Assembly: GCF_900100755.1 (NCBI RefSeq) | Contig: NZ_FNCI01000001.1 | Location: 248,001-312,000, forward strand | Length of the DNA stretch: 64,000 nucleotides | Origin: Onishia taeanensis | GTDB lineage: Bacteria; Pseudomonadota; Gammaproteobacteria; Pseudomonadales; Halomonadaceae | Direction of reading: 5' to 3' | In this document: positions 28,100-36,441 of the stretch, one piece after another | How positions within the stretch are numbered: the first letter of the stretch is position 1 | How the letters are laid out: each line of letters opens with the position of its first letter | Program-made: the position numbers and the translations under genes | The notes under the pieces: model-generated | What the model saw: the letters and a program-made list of their open reading frames with translations, nothing else | What the model was told of the DNA's origin: nothing | The model's database searches: none

Positions 28100-29415
28100 G
28101 CACTCAGACGAAAAAGCCGGGCCGTGTGAAGTCGGCAATCTTGGGCTGGTTGGGCGTGCCGCTCGATCTGACCAACGACGCCTTCTGGAAAGCGTGGGCC
28201 GGTAGCGCTAACGCCGCTGGCCAGACGGTCAATCAGGAAACCGTGATGTCGCTCTCGGCGGCCTGGGCCTGTACCCGGCTGATTTCCGAAACGGTCGGCA
28301 CACTACCGCTGCATCTTTACGAACGCACCTCGAGCGGCCGGCGTCGCGCAGTGAACCATCCGCTCTACTCAGTATTGAATCGCAGCCCCAATGCCGAATC
28401 CACGCCGGCCACGTTATGGGAGTCGATGACCGCCTCGATTCTCCTGCGAGGCAACGGCTTCGGCGAAAAGCAGCGGCTGGGTAACCGGGTGGTTGGCATC
28501 CGATTTCTGACGCCGAGCCGTCTGGGGGCCCAGAGACTGGCCAACGGCGACTATCGCCTCCATTACACCGAGGAAGGCGGTAGGCCGAGGCCTGTAGCGG
28601 AGCGCGACCTAGTCCACATTCCTGGCTTCTCGCTGGACGGCAAGTGGGGGCTCTCCGCTATTCAGTACGGCGCCGGCGTGTTCGGCAGCGCATTGGCCGC
28701 CAACAACGCCGCCAACAGCACCTTCGAGAAAGGGCTGTCGCCGACTGTAGCCTTCAGCATGGACAAGGTGCTGAACAAAGAGCAGCGGGCCGAATTCCGC
28801 GAGAATCTTCAGGACATCACCGGCGCCATCAACGCCGGCAAGAGCCCGCTGCTCGAGGGTGGCATGAAGGCCGATACCATCGGCATCAAGCCAAGCGATG
28901 CCCAGTTGCTGGAGAGTCGGTCCTTCTCGGTCGAGGAAGTCTGTCGCTGGTTTCGCGTCGACCCCTCGATGGTTGGCCACGGCAGCAAGGACAGTAACTG
29001 GGGCACCGGCCTCGAGCAGAAGCTGATTGCCTTCCTAACCTTCACACTGAGGCCCTGGCTGACGCGCATTGAGCAGGCCATCAACAAATACCTGCTTAGC
29101 CCGCAGGACCAGCTGCGCTATTACGCCGAGTTCTCCATCGAGGGACTGCTGAGGGCTGATAGTGCTGCTCGGGCCAGCTTCTACTCGGTGATGGTCAACA
29201 ACGGGATCATGACCCGCGACGAGGTTCGACAGTTGGAGAACCTGCCGATCATGGGCGGCAACGCCGACGTGCTCACCGTGCAGACCGCGATGGCACCGCT
29301 CGACAGTCTTGGCCAAGCCAACGACGGCGATACCGCACGCGCCGCCCTGGCGGCCTGGCTCAACCAGGGCCAGCACGCTCAGCCGAGCCAGCACGACAAC
29401 ACCGATAACGACTGA
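28096..29415 (+). CDS. Portal protein, HK97 family
   Basis: The 439-aa product shows the HK97 portal pattern: SAAWACTRLISETVGTLPLH near 55-75, NPNAESTP-like SPNAESTPATLWES, LIPFL-like RFLTPSRL, and ARASFYSVMVNNGIMTRDEV near 355. It forms the dodecameric DNA gate at one capsid vertex. Ser/Gln/Asn-rich C-terminal tail is typical. Confidence 0.93.
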   Translation: MSTQTKKPGRVKSAILGWLGVPLDLTNDAFWKAWAGSANAAGQTVNQETVMSLSAAWACTRLISETVGTLPLHLYERTSSGRRRAVNHPLYSVLNRSPNAESTPATLWESMTASILLRGNGFGEKQRLGNRVVGIRFLTPSRLGAQRLANGDYRLHYTEEGGRPRPVAERDLVHIPGFSLDGKWGLSAIQYGAGVFGSALAANNAANSTFEKGLSPTVAFSMDKVLNKEQRAEFRENLQDITGAINAGKSPLLEGGMKADTIGIKPSDAQLLESRSFSVEEVCRWFRVDPSMVGHGSKDSNWGTGLEQKLIAFLTFTLRPWLTRIEQAINKYLLSPQDQLRYYAEFSIEGLLRADSAARASFYSVMVNNGIMTRDEVRQLENLPIMGGNADVLTVQTAMAPLDSLGQANDGDTARAALAAWLNQGQHAQPSQHDNTDND

Positions 29416-29430
29416 CCTCCGGAGTTACCC

Positions 29431-30306
29431 ATGACGCTCAAGACGCTGCCCACTCTGCCGGCGGCTCGCCCGCGCGCGAACGTCCAATTCGACCTCTCGC
29501 CCCGGGCGATGCAGGCCTGGAACCCCGGCATTCGCTCGGCGATGGATGACGAAGAATCCACCATCACCATCTACGACCCCATCGGTGAAGACATGTGGGG
29601 TGACGGTGTCACCGCCAAGCGCATCGCCGGCGCTCTGCGCCGCATCGGCAGCGGCAACGACGTCACCGTCAACATCAATAGCCCGGGCGGTAACTACTTC
29701 GAGGGTCTGGCCATCTACAACCTGCTGCGCGAGCACCAGGGCCGCGTGGTCGTCAACGTTATGGGCATTGCCGCCTCGGCAGCCTCGGTGATCGCCATGG
29801 GTAGCGACGAGCTGCGCATCGGTCGCGCCGCCTTCTTGATGGTGCACAACGCCTGGGTCGGGGTGATGGGTAACCGCCTCGAGCTGCGCGAAGTCGCCGA
29901 TTGGCTCGAGCCTTTCGACGCTGCGGCCGCCGATCTTTATCACGTTCGTACTGGAATACCGCAGGAGTCCATCGTCGCTCAGCTCGACGCCGAGACATGG
30001 ATCGGCGGCGGTGAGGCCGTGACCGCCGGCTGGGCCGATGGACTTCTTACGGCGGACGAGGTCGAGGAAGGCGGCGCCCAGGCATCCCATCGCCTCGCTG
30101 CAAAGGAGCTGGACTTGGCCATGGCCAAGGCCGGCATCCCGCGCAGCCGCCGTCGCGAGCTGATGCAAGAGTTCAAGTCCGGCACGCCTAGCGCTGCCGG
30201 CGGCGGTACGCCGCGCGCTACCGCGACCGATACGCCCAGCGCTGTCGAACACGACCTGGAGCCACTCCCGAAACTGGAATTCCCTGGAGGAATGTCTAAT
30301 GCGTAA
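29431..30306 (+). CDS. Prohead protease, ClpP-like (S14)
   Basis: The 291-aa product has a ClpP fold over about 30-210: INSPGGNYFEGLAIYN near 83, the Ser in GIAASAASVIAMG (near 114) and His in MVHNAW (near 139). It matures the capsid by trimming the coat protein. The C-terminal 60 residues are Ser/Thr/Ala-rich, perhaps a scaffold-like tail. It overlaps the capsid gene by eight bases. Confidence 0.92.
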   Translation: MTLKTLPTLPAARPRANVQFDLSPRAMQAWNPGIRSAMDDEESTITIYDPIGEDMWGDGVTAKRIAGALRRIGSGNDVTVNINSPGGNYFEGLAIYNLLREHQGRVVVNVMGIAASAASVIAMGSDELRIGRAAFLMVHNAWVGVMGNRLELREVADWLEPFDAAAADLYHVRTGIPQESIVAQLDAETWIGGGEAVTAGWADGLLTADEVEEGGAQASHRLAAKELDLAMAKAGIPRSRRRELMQEFKSGTPSAAGGGTPRATATDTPSAVEHDLEPLPKLEFPGGMSNA

Positions 30307-31693
30307 CCTGAAACTCACCCCGGCTCTGGTGCTGGGTATCCTCGCGCTGGCGGCCGCCATCCCCATGGCCTTCGGCGTTTCCCTGCCTACCGTCGGCGGG
30401 GCGGCCGCGCTGGTCGCCCTGACCGGCCTGCTGGTCGAGCCCGGCCAAGCCCGTTACCACGGCATGCGCGGCCAGCTCGGGCAGGTCGGTGGCGCCAATG
30501 TCGAGCAGGAATATAAGAAGGTCCAGCAGGATCTGAAGGACGTCGGCGACCAGCTCAAGCAGTTCGCCGAGCAGTCTCAGGCCGACCTCAAGCAGCATCG
30601 GCAACTGTCCGAGGAGTCCAAGGAGAAGGTCGATCAGCTGCTGACCACCCAGGGCGAACTGAACGCACGCCTCGAGGCCGCCGAGCAGGCCATGGCCAAC
30701 AACCGCGGCGGCGCCCCTGCATCCATCCTGACCATGGGCGCCCGTGTGGCCCAGAGCGAGGAGTTCACCACACGCGCAGCTCAGTTGGCGCAGGGCGGCA
30801 GGGGGTCGTTCAGCGTCGGCGTGCAGCAAGCGCTTACCACCGCCGAGGCCGGCGGTGAGCTTAGCCAGCCCGAGCGTGTACCCGGCATGGTCACTCCACC
30901 GCAGCAGCGACTGTTCCTGCGCGACCTGCTCAACTGGGGCGACACCGCCTCCAACTCAGTGGAGTTCGTGCGCGAAACCGGCTTCACCAACGCTGCTGAT
31001 GTGGTCTCTGAGAACCCCTCCGCCGGCAAACCGGAGAGCAGCATCCAGTTCGAGATGGCCCAGGCGTCCGTGGCGACCATTGCCCACTGGATTCCCGCCT
31101 CGCGTCAGGTGCTGTCCGACGCCGGCATGCTGCAGAGCTACATCGATGGCCGCCTGCGCTATGGGCTCAAGCTCAAGGAAGAGGCGCAGTTGCTCAAGGG
31201 CAGCGGCGTGGGGCTTAACATCAACGGCCTCTACACCCAGGCGTCTCAGTACGCCAACCCCGGTGTCACGGTCAGCGATGACTCGATGATTGATCGTCTG
31301 CGCATCGCCATGTTGCAGGTGCAGCTGGCCGAGTATGCCGCCGACGGCATCGTGCTCAACCCCATCGATTGGACCAGCATCGAGCTGACCAAGGATAGCC
31401 AGGGCCGCTACATCTGGGCTAACCCCAACGCCGTGAACGGCCCGACTCTGTGGGGCATGCCGGTGGTGGCCACTCAGTCGCTGGACCAGGACGAGTTCAT
31501 GACCGGGGCTTTCCAGATGGCGGCGCAAGGCTGGGATCGCGAGGATACCACCGTCACCGTCTCCACCGAGGACCGGGACAACTTCATCAAAAACATGGTC
31601 ACCATCCTCTGTGAAGAGCGTGTGGCGCTGACCGTGTATCGCCCCGAGGCCTTCGTGAAGGGTGACTTCACCATTGGCTCATCCGGCGCCTGA
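30299..31693 (+). CDS. Major capsid protein, HK97 family, with hydrophobic N-terminal extension
   Basis: The 464-aa product has a coiled-coil delta domain (about 65-130, QDLKDVGDQLKQFAEQ) then the HK97 coat fold (from about 180: LFLRDLLNWGDTASNSVEFV, ASRQVLSDAGMLQSYI, GLYTQASQY, near the end GDFTIGSSGA). Before the coiled coil lie two hydrophobic stretches (about 8-25 and 30-43) that look membrane-like, unusual for a coat protein. GGAGGA at good spacing supports the 30299 start, so the extension seems real; the protease should remove it. Confidence 0.92.
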   Translation: MRNLKLTPALVLGILALAAAIPMAFGVSLPTVGGAAALVALTGLLVEPGQARYHGMRGQLGQVGGANVEQEYKKVQQDLKDVGDQLKQFAEQSQADLKQHRQLSEESKEKVDQLLTTQGELNARLEAAEQAMANNRGGAPASILTMGARVAQSEEFTTRAAQLAQGGRGSFSVGVQQALTTAEAGGELSQPERVPGMVTPPQQRLFLRDLLNWGDTASNSVEFVRETGFTNAADVVSENPSAGKPESSIQFEMAQASVATIAHWIPASRQVLSDAGMLQSYIDGRLRYGLKLKEEAQLLKGSGVGLNINGLYTQASQYANPGVTVSDDSMIDRLRIAMLQVQLAEYAADGIVLNPIDWTSIELTKDSQGRYIWANPNAVNGPTLWGMPVVATQSLDQDEFMTGAFQMAAQGWDREDTTVTVSTEDRDNFIKNMVTILCEERVALTVYRPEAFVKGDFTIGSSGA

Positions 31694-31714
31694 TCCGGTG
31701 AAATAGGCAACCCA

Positions 31715-31748
31715 CCGGGGCCCGTCGACAGTCAGGCCCCGGCTTTTT
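31715..31748 (+). terminator. Intrinsic terminator after the capsid gene
   Basis: CCGGGGCC (31715-31722) pairs with GGCCCCGG (31735-31742), then CTTTTT. It probably lets the capsid gene be expressed above the following genes. Confidence 0.85.
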
Positions 31749-31760
31749 GAGGATGACTCC

Positions 31761-32024
31761 ATGCCAACTCAAGTTGAAGCCCTGACAGGGTTTGATCACC
31801 ACGGCAGTCGTCGCCGGGGTGACAAGTTTCCCACGTCTGACCAGACGGCAAAGGATCTAGTACGTGCGGGCCTGGTTCGGATTGTCACCGACCGCCCCGA
31901 GAAGGCCGCGGGCAAACCGTCGTCTGCATCGCCAGCGGCCCAAGCCTCACCGCAGAAGACGTCCAGCTCGTCAAAAGGTGGCGGGAAAAAGCAGCCGCAG
32001 AAGCCGGCGGGCGCTGCGTCATAG
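31761..32024 (+). CDS. Hypothetical head protein with low-complexity tail
   Basis: The 87-aa product has a compact start (RRRGDKFPTSDQTAKDLVRA, GLVRI) of a kind often found after phage capsid genes, then a Ser/Lys/Pro/Ala-rich tail. The tail region overlaps in another frame with coding-looking sequence of the next gene. Confidence 0.7.
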   Translation: MPTQVEALTGFDHHGSRRRGDKFPTSDQTAKDLVRAGLVRIVTDRPEKAAGKPSSASPAAQASPQKTSSSSKGGGKKQPQKPAGAAS

Positions 32025-32044
32025 TCACCAACAACACCTATCGG

Positions 32045-32479
32045 ATGTGCCCCTGGGCCGATGTGCTCTACGCCATGGATCGTAAGTGGTGGCAGGTGAT
32101 GCAGCCGGTATTCCACGGCGAATGCGTCAGCATCGCCGGCAACATCATCGGGGTGCAAAAGACCCGCGCCCCCAAGGGCGGCAACAGCGGCGCCGGCGCG
32201 ATGCTGCTGGCCCGACACCGGGGGGCCTCGCGCATCATTCTGCTGGGTTACGACTGCCAGTATGGGCGGGATGGCAAACGCCATTGGCACGGCGACCACT
32301 GCAAGGGGCTCGGCAATGCCAACAGCCTACCTAAGTTCTACGGCCAATTTCAGGAAGCCGCCGGCATGCTGGCCGACGTTGAGGTGATCAATGCCAGCCG
32401 GGAGACGGCGTTGGATTTGTGGCCGCGTATGAGTCTGGAGGAGGCCCTGGATGGTGAGGCGCGTGTGTGTGCTGCGTAG
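32045..32479 (+). CDS. GPSL-motif (DUF115/MAF-like) protein, start unclear
   Basis: From the first ATG the product is 144 aa (ADVLYAMDRKWW, GNSGAGAMLLARHRGASRII, LLGYDCQYG). The same frame is open back to 31841, and its translation from about 31910 (TVVCIASGPSLTAEDVQLV, then VIVTNNTYRMCP) is clearly protein-like and carries the GPSL motif of MAF/DUF115 glycosyltransferase-like proteins. No ATG, GTG, TTG or CTG exists there. The true start may be non-canonical, reached by frameshift from the 31761 gene, or lost. Function likely sugar-related, by motif only. Confidence 0.6.
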   Translation: MCPWADVLYAMDRKWWQVMQPVFHGECVSIAGNIIGVQKTRAPKGGNSGAGAMLLARHRGASRIILLGYDCQYGRDGKRHWHGDHCKGLGNANSLPKFYGQFQEAAGMLADVEVINASRETALDLWPRMSLEEALDGEARVCAA

Positions 32480-33104
32480 TGGCGGCGAGTTCGGCCCCGA
32501 GCATGTGCAGTGGCTGGCCGGCAGGGTCGACTTGAACCACTGGCTGGCCCGGCACGACGACAATGACATTCAGTGCCTGAGCGACGTGGAAGTTCGCGGC
32601 GTGCCTACGATCCCGCTGGCCCATGGCTGGCCGGGATGGTGGGCCAAGATGGAGCTGTTCCGGCCTGACCTGCCCGGCGACCTGATCTACCTAGACCTGG
32701 ATACCGTGGTGCTGTACGACCTTGAGCCGCTTATCGCCGCCGCCGCCGGGCGCACCACGCTGCTCTCTGACTTCTACCGCCCGGCCCAGCCGGCCAGCGG
32801 GCTGATGTACATCGCCGAGCGCGATAAGGCGCGGGTATGGGCGCACTGGATGCGCGACCCCGCCGGCCACATGGCTCGGGCGCGCACCACCGCCTGCTGG
32901 GGCGACCAGGGCATCCTGCGCCAAGTGCTGGGCGATGGCGTGCAGCGTTGGCAGGACGTGGCCCAGGGCCAGGTGGTCAGCTACAAGGCGCATTGCCGCC
33001 AGGGCATCCCAGCCGCCGCCCGCGTCGTCTGCTTTCACGGCAACCCGCGGCCCTGGGCCGCCCGAGACAGCAACCGGAACAACTGGATACCGCCGCTATG
33101 CTGA
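32451..33104 (+). CDS. GT-A-type glycosyltransferase-like protein
   Basis: The 217-aa product has YLDLDTVVLYDLEPL near 83 with a DxD motif, the metal/nucleotide-sugar site of GT-A glycosyltransferases, followed by a segment LLSDFYRPAQPASGLMYI and CWGDQGILRQVL, typical of glycogenin-like folds. It overlaps the GPSL gene by 29 bases. It may modify phage particles or the host surface; no target can be read from sequence. Confidence 0.75.
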   Translation: MVRRVCVLRSGGEFGPEHVQWLAGRVDLNHWLARHDDNDIQCLSDVEVRGVPTIPLAHGWPGWWAKMELFRPDLPGDLIYLDLDTVVLYDLEPLIAAAAGRTTLLSDFYRPAQPASGLMYIAERDKARVWAHWMRDPAGHMARARTTACWGDQGILRQVLGDGVQRWQDVAQGQVVSYKAHCRQGIPAAARVVCFHGNPRPWAARDSNRNNWIPPLC

Positions 33105-33418
33105 TTCCACTTTCGACCATCAAGACGCATCTGCGGCTCGACCCAGACCCAGACTCCGAGTTGGATCCCGAGCTCGAGCGGCTGCTGGCCGTGGCCATCG
33201 ACCACGCCTCGCAGTACCTCGGCCGCTCGATACCCTGGGATGACCCGGCCACCAGCAGTTCCGAATCCATTCTGCCGGCTAGCGTCGAGCAAGCCCTGCT
33301 AATCCTGGTCGCCGAGTATTTCGAGAACCGCGAGCAGCACGTGACCGGAACCATCGTGCAGGAGAACCCCACCGTAGAGCGGCTTCTGCACTTCTACCGC
33401 ATCGGGCTGGGCATCTAA
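33098..33418 (+). CDS. Head-tail connector, gp6-like
   Basis: The 106-aa product (start MLIPLSTIKTHLRLD, then HASQYLGRSI, QALLILVAEYFENRE) fits the phage gp6-like connector that forms the adaptor ring under the portal. The ATG at 33098 overlaps the end of the glycosyltransferase gene; a longer ORF to 32837 is a shadow. Confidence 0.87.
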   Translation: MLIPLSTIKTHLRLDPDPDSELDPELERLLAVAIDHASQYLGRSIPWDDPATSSSESILPASVEQALLILVAEYFENREQHVTGTIVQENPTVERLLHFYRIGLGI

Positions 33419-33430
33419 GGAGACCGACCC

Positions 33431-33712
33431 ATGGCACAAGCCACCGTATTGGCCGCCGGCACCGCCGCGGCCACGTCCTCCGATATTGTCGTCGCCGCAG
33501 GCGAGAGCGTGACCGTGGCGATCTTCGCGGCCAGCGGTCGCCTACCGACCAGCGTGGCCTTCGCCGTCAAGCAGGACACCCCCGGCGGCGACAACGTGGT
33601 GGCCCGGTTGACCAACGTCGACCGGGCCACCGTGCTGGCCGGCCCAGGCACCTACCGCGTGCAGCGCCCGGCTTACGCGGGTACCGCCTTCGGCGTGTTC
33701 ACGGAGACCTGA
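33431..33712 (+). CDS. Hypothetical small structural protein
   Basis: The 93-aa product is Ala/Val/Thr-rich and beta-rich (VAAGESVTVAIFAASG, ATVLAGPGTYRVQRP), like small capsid or head-completion proteins found here in other phages. No family name assigned. Confidence 0.65.
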   Translation: MAQATVLAAGTAAATSSDIVVAAGESVTVAIFAASGRLPTSVAFAVKQDTPGGDNVVARLTNVDRATVLAGPGTYRVQRPAYAGTAFGVFTET

Positions 33713-33713
33713 C

Positions 33714-33842
33714 ATGGTGACTCGCAAGCCAACTCGCAAGCTGGCCAATCGCCCCGCGCACCGCCCCCCGGGGCCGGCCCGTAAGATCAGCGTGCCGGTG
33801 GTGCTGGCCAAGCCGACCAACCTGCAGGCCGAGGTCATCTGA
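33714..33842 (+). CDS. Very short basic protein
   Basis: The 42-aa product begins MVTRKPTRKLANRPAHRP and ends KPTNLQAEVI. It starts 2 bases after the previous stop and its TGA overlaps the next ATG, which supports expression. No function can be given. Confidence 0.5.
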   Translation: MVTRKPTRKLANRPAHRPPGPARKISVPVVLAKPTNLQAEVI

Positions 33843-34177
33843 TGCAGACCGGCAAGCTACGCCACCGGGTGACGATCGAGCGCCCCATGAGAACCCAGGA
33901 CCCGACAACGGGCGAGATGGTCTCCGGATGGTCAGCGGTGGCCACGGTTTGGGCGTCGATCGATCCGCTCAGCGCTCGCGAGTTCATCGCCGCACAGGCG
34001 GGGCAGTCGGAGATCTCGGCGCGCATCATCATCCGCCACCGCGAGGGCCTCGATGCCAGCATGCGCGTGGTCCAAGGCACGCGGATTTACAACATCCAGG
34101 GCGTGTTGGCCGACCCAAAGAGTGGCCGACACTACATTACCCTGCCAGTGAGTGAGGGCGTTACCGATGGAATCTGA
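33842..34177 (+). CDS. Head-tail adaptor (head closure) protein
   Basis: The 111-aa product (GKLRHRVTIERP, WASIDPLSAREFIAAQ, IIIRHREGLDASMRV, YNIQGVLADPKSGRHYI) is a standard phage head-tail joining protein of the SPP1 gp16 / HK97 type, which closes the head after packaging. Confidence 0.92.
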   Translation: MQTGKLRHRVTIERPMRTQDPTTGEMVSGWSAVATVWASIDPLSAREFIAAQAGQSEISARIIIRHREGLDASMRVVQGTRIYNIQGVLADPKSGRHYITLPVSEGVTDGI

Positions 34178-34385
34178 TCACATACACGTGCCGGAAGATG
34201 GACGTGGCCCGCGAGAGGTGTTCGTTGATGGTCACAAGATAGACAAGGTCTGCTATGCCGACACCCGCCGCGGAATCGTCGATTACTATCCGCAGCCCAT
34301 CAAGGTCGACAAGTGGGGTAAGCGTGTCATCTCGCGGCGGATGCGTGGACGGGTCGAAGTCGTTCAGGTGAGCCATGGCAACTGA
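34167..34385 (+). CDS. Hypothetical phage protein
   Basis: The 72-aa product (VFVDGHKIDKVCYADTRRG, YYPQPIKVDKWGKRV) resembles small proteins found between head closure and gp10-like genes. It overlaps both neighbours by about ten bases. Confidence 0.7.
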   Translation: MESDHIHVPEDGRGPREVFVDGHKIDKVCYADTRRGIVDYYPQPIKVDKWGKRVISRRMRGRVEVVQVSHGN

Positions 34386-34861
34386 CGGCCTGGCCGGCGA
34401 TATCCAGGGCCTCGAGGAAGTGCTGGGCAAGCTCAACGCTCTGGAGCAAGAACCTCGCAAGAAGTCGACGCGATTTGCCCTGCGCAAAGCGGCCAACATA
34501 GTCCGCGATAGCGTGCAGTCGCGAGCTCGCGAACTCGATGATCCCAATACATCGGAAAGCATCGCCGACAACGTCGTGGTGCGCTTCGACGGCAAGCACT
34601 TCCGGCAGACCGGTGACCTCAAGATGCGCGTCGGTATCCGCGGGGGGGGCTGCCTCCAAGGCCAAGAACGCCAAGAACCCGGGCGGTGATACCTACTACT
34701 GGCGCTTCCTGGAGTTCGGCACCGAGCATATGGCCGCCCAGCCCTTCATGCGGCCCGGCATGGACGAGAGTGTCGCCCCGGCGACTGATGAATTCGTCAC
34801 GCAATTCGATAAGGCCATCGTCCGCGCGATACGCCGGGCGAACAAGACGCTAGCGAGGTGA
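34375..34861 (+). CDS. HK97 gp10-like tail completion protein, split by a G8 frameshift
   Basis: The first frame (34375-34689) begins GDIQGLEEVLGKLNALEQEP and reads KMRVGIRGG up to a run of eight G (34642-34649). With seven G the frame would continue ASKAKNAKNPGGDTYYWRFL, EFGTEHMAAQPFMRPGM to the stop at 34861, giving a normal-length (about 161 aa) gp10-like tail-head joining protein. As written the first frame ends at 34689. Either one G is an assembly/sequencing error or the tract truly varies. Confidence 0.85.
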
Positions 34862-34862
34862 C

Positions 34863-35228
34863 ATGCTGCCACCCATCTTCACTATATGCGCCGCCGATGC
34901 GGCGGTCACGGCCCTGCTGGGCAGCGATCCGACGCGGCTCCACCCGTTTGGTAAGGCGCCCCAGCGGGTGGCCTTGCCCTATGCCGTGTGGCGCATCCCC
35001 ACCGGTGCGCCGGAGAACTACCTGGACAGCGCCCCGGACGTGGATCGCTGGCGGTTGCAGGTGGACGTGTACGCCGGGAATGGTAACGACGCCACGGCGG
35101 TGACCGAAGCCCTGCGCGATGCCATCGAGCCCCATGCTCACATCGTGCGCTGGGGGGATACGGACACCGACCCCGAGACCGGCAATCGCCATATCAGTTT
35201 TGACGTGAGCTGGCACGTGCCGCGCTAA
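34863..35228 (+). CDS. DUF3168 tail terminator-like protein
   Basis: The 121-aa product (MLPPIFTICAADAAVTALLG, RVALPYAVWRIPTG, WRLQVDVYAGNGNDA) matches DUF3168, the gpU-like tail-terminator group that caps the tail tube. A terminator follows. Confidence 0.88.
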   Translation: MLPPIFTICAADAAVTALLGSDPTRLHPFGKAPQRVALPYAVWRIPTGAPENYLDSAPDVDRWRLQVDVYAGNGNDATAVTEALRDAIEPHAHIVRWGDTDTDPETGNRHISFDVSWHVPR

Positions 35229-35252
35229 CCAGCCGCTGACCCGAGCCCATTT

Positions 35253-35274
35253 GCCCGCCATCGCGCGGGCTTTT
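35253..35274 (+). terminator. Intrinsic terminator before the tail tube gene
   Basis: GCCCGC (35253-35258) pairs with GCGGGC (35265-35270), then TTTT. Confidence 0.75.
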
Positions 35275-35299
35275 CTATGCCTGCAGTAGGAGCAACACA

Positions 35300-35785
35300 A
35301 TGAGCGTACTGGCCCAAGGCACCCACGTGTTTTTCATCGACGACAGCGGCAGCGTTCCTGTTGTGGTGAGACTCAAAAAGGTGACCGCCCTAAACCCTGG
35401 CACTGCGCCGGCGGCGCAACTCGACAAAACCAGCCTAGAGGACGAGCTCTATCGCCAATACCGTGCGGGCCTGCGCAACCCCGGCCAGGGCAGCATGTCG
35501 ATCAATGCCGACCCGTCCGAAGACAGCCACATCATCCTACACGGCCTCAGTGAGATGACCCCCTCGCCGACACTCAAGTGGGCCATCGGCTGGTCGGATG
35601 GCACGGGCGAACCGAGCGTGGACAGCGCCGGCGACTTCGACCTTCCCACGTCCCGCACCTGGTGCTCTTACGAAGCCTATGTGTCGGACTTCCCATTCGA
35701 CTTCCAGCTCGACGCGCTGGTCGCCACCGAGGTCGGCCTGCAGCGCTCTGGCGGTTTGACCTGGCAAAAAAAGGAAGTCGCTTAA
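35300..35785 (+). CDS. Major tail tube protein
   Basis: The 161-aa product (VLAQGTHVFFIDDSG, VTALNPGTAPAAQLDKTSLE, GQGSMSINADPSED, TLKWAIGWSDG) fits the tail tube proteins of lambda-like phages that stack as hexamers to form the tail. Position between the terminator protein and the G/GT genes is canonical. No tail sheath gene is present, consistent with a siphovirus. Confidence 0.87.
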   Translation: MSVLAQGTHVFFIDDSGSVPVVVRLKKVTALNPGTAPAAQLDKTSLEDELYRQYRAGLRNPGQGSMSINADPSEDSHIILHGLSEMTPSPTLKWAIGWSDGTGEPSVDSAGDFDLPTSRTWCSYEAYVSDFPFDFQLDALVATEVGLQRSGGLTWQKKEVA

Positions 35786-36223
35786 ATGAGCACCCTCAGT
35801 CTCGACTCCCTTCAGCAGCAGGGCGCCTTCACCGGCGCCCCGGTGGCGAAGACGATCACCTGGATGGTCGACGATCAGGAATACACCGCCACCGTCTACG
35901 TGCGCCGGCTAAGTTACCAGGCCGCCGTCCAGGACGTGCGTGCCTACAATGGCCAGGTGGACGGCATCGCCGGGCGCATCGCGTCCTGCATCTGCGACGA
36001 GCACGGCGCGTCGATCTTCACCCCCGAGGACATTACCGGTGAGGCCGACCCCGAGCGGGGCCCCCTGGGTCGCAGCCTGACGCTGGCCCTGCTCGGTGTT
36101 ATCGGCGAGGTGAACCCGTCGGGAAAGACGCCGAGCCGCTCAGCGACGAAGAGGAAATCTGGCACGAGCTCGTCCTCAACGGCATCGGCGGGCGCACGAT
36201 CGCCGAGGCGCAAGCGCGACTGA
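35786..36223 (+). CDS. Tail assembly chaperone (lambda G-like)
   Basis: The 145-aa zero-frame product folds like lambda gpG over about 1-115 (TITWMVDDQEYTATVYVRRL, AGRIASCICDEHG, LLGVIGEVNP); after the slippery site the zero-frame tail is Ser/Arg-rich. It helps build the tail around the tape measure. Confidence 0.85.
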   Translation: MSTLSLDSLQQQGAFTGAPVAKTITWMVDDQEYTATVYVRRLSYQAAVQDVRAYNGQVDGIAGRIASCICDEHGASIFTPEDITGEADPERGPLGRSLTLALLGVIGEVNPSGKTPSRSATKRKSGTSSSSTASAGARSPRRKRD

Positions 36224-36438
36224 GCTATGTCGAATTCCTGCGCTGGGCGGCTTACCGCCGCAAGCGCGGCAGCTTGCACCCAGGGCTGCGCGCCGACCGA
36301 GCCACTGCACCACTGACTCTGATGTACGCCAACACCCACCGCAATAAGGGTACCAGCGCGCACCAGATATGGGACTTCCTACCCCATGAGGAAGAACCGC
36401 CGATCACGATGGAACGGGCGATGGAAGCCTGGAGGTAG
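35786..36438 (+). CDS. G-T fusion chaperone made by -1 frameshift
   Basis: A -1 slip at GGGAAAG (36121-36127) continues into a frame reading DAEPLSDEEEIWHELVLNGI, then AQARLSYVEFLRWAAYRRKR and ends MERAMEAWR at the TAG 36436-36438. This gives a 217-residue GT protein, as in lambda, where gpGT recruits tail tube subunits to the tape measure. The T part has no start codon of its own. Confidence 0.87.
36121..36127 (+). promoter_or_regulatory. Programmed -1 frameshift site GGGAAAG
   Basis: In the zero frame the heptamer is read G GGA AAG, the exact phase for X XXY YYZ slippage and the same heptamer lambda uses between G and T. Confidence 0.9.
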
Positions 36439-36441
36439 CCG

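Noticed and set aside
31989-31991. A frameshift at GAAAAAG in the 31761 gene to feed the GPSL frame
   Set aside because: The phase fits only partly (G AAA AAG) and a slip there would leave out the conserved GPSL segment.
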